Assembly: GCA_031275535.1 (NCBI GenBank)
Contig: JAISOR010000107.1
Span: forward strand, 1 to 12,917
Source: Treponema sp.
GTDB lineage: Bacteria > Spirochaetota > Spirochaetia > Treponematales > Breznakiellaceae
Reading direction: 5' to 3'
Length of the DNA stretch: 12,917 nucleotides
Part shown: piece after piece, positions 1 through 5,468 of the stretch
Layout: the number at the start of each line of letters is the position of its first letter
How positions within the stretch are numbered: the stretch's first letter is position 1
Notes under the pieces: generated by a model
What the model saw: only the letters and a program-made list of their open reading frames with translations
What the model was told of the DNA's origin: nothing
The model's database searches: none
Translations under genes and position numbers: made by a program

Positions 1-2
1 TA

Positions 3-26
3 TTGACACCTAATTTGACAGCTAAT
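3..26 (+). repeat. Tandem 12-bp direct repeat upstream of the AraC-type regulator
   Basis: Two adjacent 12-mers, TTGACAcCTAAT (3-14) and TTGACAgCTAAT (15-26), differ at one base. They lie about 110 bp before the regulator start in very AT-rich DNA. AraC-family proteins often bind direct repeats, so this could be an operator, but each unit also contains a perfect -35 hexamer. The arrangement is seen directly; the function is inferred. Confidence 0.55.
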
Positions 27-41
27 TCGTTATAATATAAT
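15..41 (+). promoter_or_regulatory. Distal sigma-70 type promoter candidate
   Basis: TTGACA at 15-20 and TATAAT at 36-41 are both perfect hexamers, separated by a short 15-bp spacer. A second TATAAT overlaps at 31-36, but it pairs less well with either TTGACA (10 or 22 bp). If used, transcripts would carry a leader of about 90 nt before the AraC-type gene at 137. The short spacer lowers confidence. Confidence 0.4.
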
Positions 42-102
42 GAATTACGAATATTTCGATATGTCTATTTCATATAAAAGATTAGTATATTACATTTTTT
101 AA

Positions 103-136
103 TTGCAAAAATAAAATTCCCTGTTATACTACGATC
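103..136 (+). promoter_or_regulatory. Proximal promoter candidate, possibly giving a leaderless mRNA
   Basis: TTGCAA (103-108), a 16-bp spacer and TATACT (125-130) form a reasonable sigma-70 promoter. The -10 ends only six bases before the ATG at 137, so the predicted transcription start falls on or next to the A of the start codon. No Shine-Dalgarno sequence is visible, which fits a leaderless transcript. Inference from sequence only. Confidence 0.45.
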
Positions 137-1036
137 ATGGAAAAGACGAAAAATCCCCAAAAGGCGGATGGGTTTCAGAACGAGTATCTCTTTGTCCTGC
201 CCGATAAATCTCTTGTGCGGCTTGAGAGGGACGAATTATTCCGGCCCCTGGTAGTCACCGACATCGGTTACTTTCCCCATGCAGCCTATCATTTCCGGCA
301 GCGGCCCCAGGGGTGCAAGACCGCCATTCTGATATATTGCAGCGCCGGGTCCGGTTTTTATTCAATTAATGGGGGAGAAACAAAAAACATTTCTACGGGA
401 CAGCTTACGGTTATTCCCCCCGACACGCCCCATAAATACGGCGCATCCGAAACAAATCCCTGGAGTATATTTTGGGTTCACTTCCGGGGTAGTCTTTTCC
501 GGCCCTGGCATACAATTGTTTCTCAATATGTCCCCATCACGGTATCCGATGCTTTTGGTGAAAAAACAAGAGAACTATTCCGCCAATGTTTTACCCTGTT
601 GAAAACCCACTGGAAGAATGAGGAATATTTTTATATGTGCCAGTTGGTGGGAACGATCCTCGGCATGACCTTATGCGCCGGTAAGGAATCGGAGATCCAG
701 CTTACCACCGCCAGCAGCCTTGGCCTGAAGGATGCCATGGTTTTTATGAGGAAACATCTCCACGAGGTGATTACCCTGGACGATTTGACCAAAGCGTCGC
801 GGTTCAGTCCTTCCCATCTGCATAATCTGTTCAGGAACGCGACCGGTCATGCTCCCATAGAATATTTCCTGCGTATTAAAATGCAGGCCGCCTCCCAGGA
901 CCTCTACTTTTCCGATTTGCCGGTTAAAGATATTGCCACCGCATACGGCATTGAAGATCCCTATTACTTTTCACGGCTTTTCAAGAAAATTATGGGCGTT
1001 TCCCCCGTGAAATACCGATCCCAGGTTAGAGGATGA
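137..1036 (+). CDS. AraC-family transcriptional regulator with N-terminal cupin-type sensor domain
   Basis: The protein has 299 residues, the usual length for a two-domain AraC regulator. Residues about 25-125 form the ligand-sensing cupin-like half: a TDIGYFPHAAYHFR stretch at 41-54, an IPPDTPHKYG turn at 93-102 and a PWSIFWVHF strand at 108-116. Residues about 200-297 are the DNA-binding half, with two helix-turn-helix units near 213-236 and 262-285 and the family signature ending in PYYFSRLFKKIMGVSPVKYR. This sensor type is often linked to sugar metabolism, but the ligand cannot be read from sequence. The ATG at 137 has no Shine-Dalgarno sequence and lies six bases after a -10-like hexamer. 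It may control itself, an upstream gene outside the window, or the reductase operon 90 bp downstream. Family assignment is secure; target is unknown. Confidence 0.93.
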   Translation: MEKTKNPQKADGFQNEYLFVLPDKSLVRLERDELFRPLVVTDIGYFPHAAYHFRQRPQGCKTAILIYCSAGSGFYSINGGETKNISTGQLTVIPPDTPHKYGASETNPWSIFWVHFRGSLFRPWHTIVSQYVPITVSDAFGEKTRELFRQCFTLLKTHWKNEEYFYMCQLVGTILGMTLCAGKESEIQLTTASSLGLKDAMVFMRKHLHEVITLDDLTKASRFSPSHLHNLFRNATGHAPIEYFLRIKMQAASQDLYFSDLPVKDIATAYGIEDPYYFSRLFKKIMGVSPVKYRSQVRG

Positions 1037-1061
1037 GCCCCGGCAGGGATGAACCAGCCCC

Positions 1062-1092
1062 TTGACTTAATCTTTACGTTAACATCTACAAT
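1062..1092 (+). promoter_or_regulatory. Promoter with 19-bp spacer, MerR-family type, ahead of the reductase operon
   Basis: TTGACT (1062-1067) and TACAAT (1087-1092) are good -35 and -10 hexamers separated by 19 bp. This over-long spacing is typical of promoters activated by MerR-family regulators, which untwist the DNA. A partial dyad covers the spacer, with TTAA half sites at 1067-1070 and 1079-1082. MerR/AdhR/NmlR-type regulators are known to control aldehyde-handling oxidoreductases in other bacteria, and the next gene is an aldo/keto reductase. No MerR gene is in the window. The spacing is seen; the regulator is inferred. Confidence 0.5.
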
Positions 1093-1125
1093 AGGGCCGT
1101 TATCAAATATAAGGAGAGTCATCGT

Positions 1126-2046
1126 ATGAAAACCATCAATCTTGGTTCATCGGGTTTACAGGTCCCGGCTATCGCCGTGGGCTGTATGCGGATCAACACC
1201 ATCGGAAAGGCGGAGGCCGAAAAGCTCGTCAAAACCGCGGTAGACGGGGGGGCCGTTTTCTTCGACCATGCCGATGTTTACGGGGACGGGGCCTGCGAAG
1301 AAATCTTCGCCGAAGCCATAGGGATGAAGGCCGGTATCCGGGAAAAGATCATCCTCCAGTCCAAGTGCGGCATCCGCCGGGGGGTCGCCTTCGACTTTTC
1401 AAAGGCCCATATCCTCAGCGCGGTGGAGGGCATCCTGAAACGGCTCAAGACCGATTATCTGGATGTGCTTCTGCTCCACCGGCCCGATCTGCTGGTAGAA
1501 CCCGGGGAAGTGGCCGAGGCCTTTGGCATCCTCCACAGCAGCGGCAAGGTCCGAAACTTCGGGGTCTCCAATCAAAACCCCATGCAGATCCGGCTGCTGC
1601 AAAAATTCGTCAAGCAGCCTATTGTGGCCAACCAGCTTCAGCTTAGTATTACCAACGCCAACATGATCTCCCAGGGCCTCCATGTGAACATGGCGGACGA
1701 CGCCGCGGTAAACCGGGACGGGAGCATCCTGGACTTCTGCCGCCTCAAGGATATCACCATCCAACCCTGGTCTCCCTTCCAATATGGCTTTTTTGAGGGG
1801 GTTTTCCTGGGAAACAGCAAGTTCCCCAAACTCAACGCCAAGATCGACGAAATCGCGGGGAAGTATTCGGTGTCTAATACCACCATTGCCCTGGCCTGGC
1901 TCCTGCGGCATCCCGCCAAATTCCAGCCCGTCACGGGGACCATGAATGTGGGCCGCCTCAAGGACTGCATCAAGGCTGCGGATATTGTGCTTTCCCGGGA
2001 AGAATGGTATGAGATATACCTGGCGGCGGGAAATATCCTGCCCTAA
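1126..2046 (+). CDS. Aldo/keto reductase, YdhF-like
   Basis: This 306-residue protein is a full-length aldo/keto reductase: an NAD(P)H-dependent (beta/alpha)8-barrel enzyme that reduces aldehydes or ketones in the cytoplasm. The catalytic tetrad is visible as Asp47 and Tyr52 (FDHADVYG), Lys80 (LQSKCG) and His118 (LLLHRPD). The stretch around residues 176-215, including PWSPFQYGFFEG, resembles the E. coli YdhF branch, whose physiological substrate is not well defined. The ATG at 1126 follows a clear AAGGAG at 1111-1116 with a 9-bp spacer. The start of the DUF554 gene lies 26 bp after the stop, so the two are likely co-transcribed. The promoter at 1062-1092 has MerR-type spacing, which would fit induction by reactive aldehydes or redox stress. 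Substrate unknown. Confidence 0.93.
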   Translation: MKTINLGSSGLQVPAIAVGCMRINTIGKAEAEKLVKTAVDGGAVFFDHADVYGDGACEEIFAEAIGMKAGIREKIILQSKCGIRRGVAFDFSKAHILSAVEGILKRLKTDYLDVLLLHRPDLLVEPGEVAEAFGILHSSGKVRNFGVSNQNPMQIRLLQKFVKQPIVANQLQLSITNANMISQGLHVNMADDAAVNRDGSILDFCRLKDITIQPWSPFQYGFFEGVFLGNSKFPKLNAKIDEIAGKYSVSNTTIALAWLLRHPAKFQPVTGTMNVGRLKDCIKAADIVLSREEWYEIYLAAGNILP

Positions 2047-2072
2047 GGCGAAAGCAACGGAGGAGGATCGGG

Positions 2073-2759
2073 ATGCTGGGACCGGTGGTAAATGCGGTGG
2101 TGATTGTGGTATGCGCCCTGGCGGGCTCCTTTCTTATCCGGGGTATCCCCGAACGGTTTGAGGAGATCCTCAAGAAAGCCATCGGTCTTTCTATTATATA
2201 CGTCGGAATCCGGGGGGCCCTGGAGAATGAACGGGTCCTCCTCCTTATCATGAGCATGGTGGGGGGCGCAATCCTGGGGGAGCTTATCAATATTGACAGG
2301 CAGATGAACCGCTTCGGCGCATGGGCCGAAAAACGGCTGGGCATGAGCGGCGGCAGTTTCTCCAAGGGTTTTGTCTCCGCCAGCATCCTCTTCTGTACCG
2401 GCTCCATGGCCATCGTGGGGTCCATGCAAAGCGGCCTTTTGGGGAACCACGAAACCCTCTTCGCCAAATCCATCCTGGACGGTTCCATCTCGGTGGTCTT
2501 TGCCGCGTCCATGGGTATTGGGGTGGTCTTCTCCGCCCTGCCGGTCCTTCTCTACCAGGGGGCCATAGCCCTGGCATCCATGGCGATCAAGGACTTCCTG
2601 AGCCCCGACATCATCCGGGAAATGTCCTCCGTGGGAAACCTCCTGGTGGCGGCCATTGGCTTCAACTTCCTCGGGGTTAAAGAAATCAGGGTGGCGAACC
2701 TCATCCCCGCGATTTTTATCCCCTGGGTATATATGGGGATAGAAAAGCTGCTGACATAG
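2073..2759 (+). CDS. DUF554 family integral membrane protein
   Basis: The 228-residue protein matches the DUF554 family (YdfK/YqgA type), proteins of unknown transport function in the inner membrane. Hydrophobic segments lie at about 1-23, 36-50, 54-73, 99-121, 134-170, 184-200 and 205-225. Family-like features include GGAILGELINID (63-74), the small-residue-rich segment SILFCTGSMAIVGSMQSG (105-122), and a SILDGSISVVFA segment near 131-142. The ATG at 2073 has a strong AGGAGG at 2061-2066 with a 6-bp spacer. It is the second gene after the aldo/keto reductase. The pairing may be functional or only local, and the sequence gives no direct clue to the substrate. Confidence 0.9.
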   Translation: MLGPVVNAVVIVVCALAGSFLIRGIPERFEEILKKAIGLSIIYVGIRGALENERVLLLIMSMVGGAILGELINIDRQMNRFGAWAEKRLGMSGGSFSKGFVSASILFCTGSMAIVGSMQSGLLGNHETLFAKSILDGSISVVFAASMGIGVVFSALPVLLYQGAIALASMAIKDFLSPDIIREMSSVGNLLVAAIGFNFLGVKEIRVANLIPAIFIPWVYMGIEKLLT

Positions 2760-2800
2760 CGTCCTTCCGCATGGTTGGCAGAAAGGCCGGCGCGGGAAAC

Positions 2801-2842
2801 TCCGGGCGGCTTACCGTATAGGGGCCCCCGGAACCGCCCGGA
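2801..2842. terminator. GC-rich hairpin between convergent genes
   Basis: TCCGGGCGG (2801-2809) pairs perfectly with CCGCCCGGA (2834-2842), giving a 9-bp stem with a 24-nt loop that itself contains GGGGCCCC. It lies just after the DUF554 stop and before the end of the opposing transporter gene. There is no U-tract on either strand, so it is not a classical intrinsic terminator. It could stop or stabilise the 3' ends of the reductase operon. Confidence 0.35.
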
Positions 2843-2851
2843 AGTTCAAGA

Positions 2852-2869
2852 TGATGGGCCTACCCATCA
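2852..2869. terminator. Small perfect hairpin at the 3' end of the minus-strand transporter gene
   Basis: TGATGGG (2852-2858) pairs with CCCATCA (2863-2869) around a four-base loop. It lies 15 bp past the stop codon of the MFS gene, reading leftward. Downstream on the minus strand is only a weak TCTTGAACTT, so factor-independent termination is uncertain. With the larger hairpin beside it, this gap could serve as a two-way transcription end. Confidence 0.35.
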
Positions 2870-2883
2870 GGGCAGATTGCCAT

Positions 2884-4116
2884 TTACCGCGTATCCGGTG
2901 TTTTTCGCTTATTCTCAATGGTGGCCGCATAGAAGGAGTTGAGGAGCCCCAAAAAGGCGGAGAGGGAAAACAGGACTTCGATCCCCGTTACCTTCCAGAT
3001 CCAGCCCCCCATAAGGGCGATGAATATGCTGATCACATGGTTTACCGAGATCCCCGTAGACAGGGTGGCGGTAATTTCCTCCGGGCTGGAGGCTATATCC
3101 TGGACATAGATGTTGCTGGCCATGCTGGCCAGGGAGATAATGGAATCCAGTACAAAGTTGACGCAGACCACTATAAAGGCAACCCGGGGAGGGAAAAGCC
3201 GGTGGGCAAAGCCGTATAAAAGACAGACCAGGATCAATATAAGGGTATCCGTAACCATGATGAATTTATAGCCCAATTTATCGATAAGCCGCCCCATGAA
3301 GGGGCTAATGATGATGCCGAACAGGGCGCAGATCGCCAGGAGCAGAGAAATAATGGAAGTATCCGCCCCGTACTGGAGAATGAGTACATAGGGGGCAAAG
3401 GTAAGGAATATCTGCTTCCGGGCGCCATAAAAGACCTCCAGCATATAGTACTTAAAAAACTTCCGGGCAAAATAAAAACGCCGCCGGGGGCCCTTGATCG
3501 TGGATTCCCGCAGGGCAAGGGAGATCAGAAAGGCCCCCAGCAAGAGGGCCGCGGCTATGGCAAACACGGCCTTGAACCGAACCACATCGGTCCGGCCAAA
3601 GCCAAGGCGGGAAAAGACAAAAAACAGGGCCGTGACCACCACAAAACCCGCGATATTTCCCACGTTGTTGATGGCGCTGGTGATCCCCAGGGAAGCGCCC
3701 CCCTTGCCGCCGGCGGCCAAATCCAGGGAAATGGTGCTTTTGACCGGCATGATGATATGTTCCCCGGTGCTAAAAACCACCATAAAGAGGACCACGATAA
3801 ATTTCCCGCTGCCGCTTAAAAGGAGGCCCGCAATCCCGGCGGCCATAATCCCTACCCCGATCTTAAAAATCCGGCTTTCGGAAAAACGGTACATCCAGGC
3901 CAGGATCAACACCACCAGGAGCCCCGGAGTTTCCCGGAAAAACTCCACGATTCCCCGCTCAAAGGCGGTGATCCGGACAATTTCCGCCAGGTAATTATCC
4001 TGAATTCCCCGGTACAGACCGTAAGAAATACCCGAAAGAACCATCACCAGGAGAAAACGGGCCACCTTAGCGTCGGCTCGATAGATGCCATGTAAAGGAT
4101 TACGCAGGATCGTCAT
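2884..4116 (-). CDS. Major facilitator superfamily (MFS) transporter
   Basis: Translation from the ATG at 4114-4116 gives 410 residues with about twelve hydrophobic segments, the usual MFS size and shape. It begins with a short basic cytoplasmic tail and a first membrane helix (VARFLLVMVLSGISYGLY). The stretch GRLIDKLGYK is an MFS motif A-like loop, here in the second half of the protein. A basic loop rich in Arg, Lys and Phe (KGPRRRFYFARKFFKYY) lies between the two halves. The reading frame is open to a TTG at 4185, directly beside the Uma2 stop, but those 23 extra residues are not MFS-like and I reject them. The ATG has no Shine-Dalgarno sequence; a TATAGT ends six bases before it. Secondary transport across the inner membrane is expected; substrate and direction are not readable. 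Confidence 0.88.
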   Translation of the reverse strand: MTILRNPLHGIYRADAKVARFLLVMVLSGISYGLYRGIQDNYLAEIVRITAFERGIVEFFRETPGLLVVLILAWMYRFSESRIFKIGVGIMAAGIAGLLLSGSGKFIVVLFMVVFSTGEHIIMPVKSTISLDLAAGGKGGASLGITSAINNVGNIAGFVVVTALFFVFSRLGFGRTDVVRFKAVFAIAAALLLGAFLISLALRESTIKGPRRRFYFARKFFKYYMLEVFYGARKQIFLTFAPYVLILQYGADTSIISLLLAICALFGIIISPFMGRLIDKLGYKFIMVTDTLILILVCLLYGFAHRLFPPRVAFIVVCVNFVLDSIISLASMASNIYVQDIASSPEEITATLSTGISVNHVISIFIALMGGWIWKVTGIEVLFSLSAFLGLLNSFYAATIENKRKTPDTR

Positions 4117-4122
4117 TTGTGT

Positions 4123-4128
4123 ACTATA
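4123..4128 (-). promoter_or_regulatory. -10 element directly before the MFS start codon
   Basis: On the minus strand TATAGT (one mismatch to TATAAT) is followed by acacaa and then the ATG. This places the expected transcription start at the start codon and predicts a leaderless mRNA. No convincing -35 hexamer is seen 16-18 bp upstream, so the call is weak. Confidence 0.35.
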
Positions 4129-4143
4129 GCGCTTTTTTATCGG

Positions 4144-4166
4144 AAAAAGATACCCCGCAGGCAGGG
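4144..4166 (-). terminator. Possible intrinsic terminator after the Uma2 gene
   Basis: Reading leftward, CCCTG-CCTG-CGGGG (4166-4153) can form a five-pair stem with one G-T wobble, followed by TATC and a five-T run (4148-4144). It lies 20 bp after the Uma2 stop and just ahead of the transporter promoter candidate, so it could separate the two transcription units. The stem is short. Confidence 0.35.
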
Positions 4167-4185
4167 CAGCCCAGGGCACCAGCAA

Positions 4186-4773
4186 TTATATACCGATTAC
4201 ATTATTTACCCTATCCAGATCAATATTAATCCCTAAAACATCAATATTTTTAATACCGCCAAGTACATCCCTTTCACCTTTAAACACTCCGTTAGTCAAT
4301 ACATACCCTAGTAATTCTTTATTCTCAAGATCAATCATCCAATACTCCCTAACACCGGATACTTCATACTTGGACTGTTTAAGGGACATCTCAAACAAAC
4401 TATTAGACGGAGACAAAACCTCAACAACAAAATCAGGGGCTCCGTTAATGCTATTTTTACCTATTTTATTTTTGTCACAAACAACAAACACATCGGGTTG
4501 TACTATAGTATCATCCGAACCATCTTCCTCATAAAACAACCTTACATCCATAGGAGATACAAAGGGCCTACAGGGCTTACCATTCAAAGCATTATACAAC
4601 TGACCAACAACCTCCATAACAACCATCTGATGAATAGATGACGGAGAAGACATCATATAGAGTTCTCCGTCTATAACTTCATAACGGTTATTATCGTCTA
4701 TTTCGATATAGTCATTGTAGGTAAAAAGAGAATCGAGTTTCCTTGCTTCATAATAGGTATATTCCGGTTCCAT
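4186..4773 (-). CDS. Uma2 family (DUF820) PD-(D/E)XK nuclease-fold protein
   Basis: The 195-residue protein has the complete Uma2/DUF820 pattern: an N-terminal YEVIDGELYMMSSPSSIHQ block (31-49), a QPDVFVVCD strand (92-100) with Asp94, PDFVVEVLSPSNS (113-125) with Glu118, and KYEVSGVREYWMIDLENKEL (135-154). These residues form the restriction-endonuclease-like active site of the family. Uma2 proteins are common in cyanobacteria and scattered elsewhere, often as multiple mobile copies; their cellular role is not settled. Sampled lines have roughly one-third G+C, far below the flanking genes, suggesting acquisition by transfer. No partner antitoxin or transposase gene adjoins it. The ATG at 4771-4773 lacks a properly spaced Shine-Dalgarno sequence. 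Nuclease activity is inferred from fold only. Confidence 0.88.
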   Translation of the reverse strand: MEPEYTYYEARKLDSLFTYNDYIEIDDNNRYEVIDGELYMMSSPSSIHQMVVMEVVGQLYNALNGKPCRPFVSPMDVRLFYEEDGSDDTIVQPDVFVVCDKNKIGKNSINGAPDFVVEVLSPSNSLFEMSLKQSKYEVSGVREYWMIDLENKELLGYVLTNGVFKGERDVLGGIKNIDVLGINIDLDRVNNVIGI

Positions 4774-4779
4774 ACCCTG

Positions 4780-4808
4780 ATATTAACCCCGCCGGACGAA
4801 ATCTACAA
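4780..4808 (-). promoter_or_regulatory. Promoter candidate for the Uma2 gene
   Basis: On the minus strand TTGTAG (4808-4803), a 17-bp spacer and TAATAT (4785-4780) resemble a weak sigma-70 promoter (3/6 and 4/6 matches). The -10 ends six bases before the ATG at 4773, the same distance as in the AraC and MFS genes. Weak on its own; the repeated geometry is the main support. Confidence 0.3.
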
Positions 4809-4810
4809 GG

Positions 4811-4836
4811 CCCCACTCCCCACTCTCTCCCCTCCC
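4811..4836 (-). other. G-quadruplex motif upstream of the Uma2 gene
   Basis: The minus strand carries four G-runs of three or four bases (complement of C-runs at 4834-4836, 4829-4832, 4818-4821 and 4811-4814) with loops of 1, 7 and 3 bases. This fits the standard G3+N1-7 quadruplex rule. The plus strand could form the matching i-motif. It sits just upstream of the weak Uma2 promoter candidate. Folding is predicted, not shown. Confidence 0.5.
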
Positions 4837-4861
4837 TCCTGGCAAAAAGACAAAAAAAATC

Positions 4862-4888
4862 TTAATATAAATTTGGTTATGCCGATAA
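4862..4888 (+). promoter_or_regulatory. Sigma-28 (FliA/WhiG) type promoter for the fliS operon
   Basis: GCCGATAA at 4881-4888 is a perfect match to the sigma-28 -10 consensus. At the consensus 15-bp spacing lies TTAA (4862-4865), three of four bases of the TAAA -35 core. The next gene is fliS, a late flagellar export chaperone, which is the class of gene sigma-28 controls. It predicts a leader of about 120 nt before the fliS TTG start. The -35 is imperfect, so the assignment rests mainly on the -10 box and gene context. Confidence 0.6.
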
Positions 4889-4946
4889 AAAAGAGTACAC
4901 CTGTAAACAGAGCCCCGGGAGTTTGTTGCACTTCGTGCTTAAAATA

Positions 4947-4958
4947 CTATTGCAATAG
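4947..4958. promoter_or_regulatory. Perfect 12-bp palindrome in the fliS leader
   Basis: CTATTGCAATAG is an exact palindrome located between the sigma-28 type promoter and fliS. A small hairpin, GCAC-TTC-GTGC (4928-4938), lies just upstream. The palindrome could be a repressor or activator site. No known regulator is recognised from it. Confidence 0.35.
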
Positions 4959-5013
4959 GCTGCCAGGCTCGGTTATGGGATGTTATTTTATTGGTATAAC
5001 GGAGGGGACCATT

Positions 5014-5460
5014 TTGGCATATTCAAAAGCATTATCCGCATACAGGGAAACCAGGATCAAGACCGCCAGCCAGGGGCAGCTTATTATCATGCTCTACGAC
5101 GAGGCGGTAAAACAATTGGACCATGGCCTGGAACTGCTGGAACTCAATACGGCGGGGAAAAAAGACCCCGGCAGGATCGAACAAATCAGTAAAGCCATTC
5201 TAAAAACCCAGGAAATCATCACCGAATTGATGGTATCCCTGGATTTTGAACAGGGAGGGGAGATAGCCAGGAACCTTTTCTCCCTCTATACCTGGTTTAA
5301 CCAGGAGCTGCTGGAGGCCAATATAGGCCAGGACCCGCGGCGTATTGCCGATATTCGGAATATGCTCAACGAGCTCCGGGGCGCATGGAACGAAATTGCC
5401 GCCAAACATTCCGCAGAAGGGGTAGACAGGCCTTCTACGGGCGTTAATATCGCCGGATAG
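5014..5460 (+). CDS. fliS: Flagellar export chaperone FliS
   Basis: Translation from the TTG at 5014-5016 gives 148 residues, close to the family length. FliS binds the C-terminal helix of flagellin in the cytoplasm, prevents premature polymerisation and delivers flagellin to the export gate. The N-terminus AYSKALSAYRETRIKTASQG followed by QLIIMLYDEAVKQLDHGLELL is the conserved FliS core, then helices including IITELMVSLDFEQGGEIARNLFSLYTW. The frame is open back to 4873, but those 47 codons are cysteine-rich, unlike FliS, and overlap the promoter. TTG is chosen because the conserved core begins there and GGAGG (5001-5005) lies 8 bp upstream. It heads a tight plus-strand cluster; the flgN-like gene starts 8 bp after its stop. 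A sigma-28 type promoter precedes it. Confidence 0.9.
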   Translation: MAYSKALSAYRETRIKTASQGQLIIMLYDEAVKQLDHGLELLELNTAGKKDPGRIEQISKAILKTQEIITELMVSLDFEQGGEIARNLFSLYTWFNQELLEANIGQDPRRIADIRNMLNELRGAWNEIAAKHSAEGVDRPSTGVNIAG

Positions 5461-5468
5461 GGGGGACT

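Noticed and set aside
2760..2883. A possible small RNA or tRNA in the convergent gap.
   Set aside because: Only two simple hairpins are seen, with no tRNA-like arms and no promoter-like boxes; 3'-end structures are the simpler reading.
4117..4185. A 23-residue N-terminal extension of the MFS transporter from a TTG codon.
   Set aside because: The extension is not MFS-like and directly abuts the Uma2 stop. The internal ATG has a -10 box in place and gives a normal N-terminus.
4186..4773. The Uma2 gene as part of a defence island or toxin-antitoxin pair.
   Set aside because: No adjacent antitoxin, methyltransferase, helicase or transposase; flanks are a transporter and flagellar genes.
4873..5013. 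A 47-codon N-terminal extension of fliS.
   Set aside because: It overlaps the sigma-28 type -10 box, is Cys-rich and unlike FliS; a good ribosome site supports the downstream TTG.
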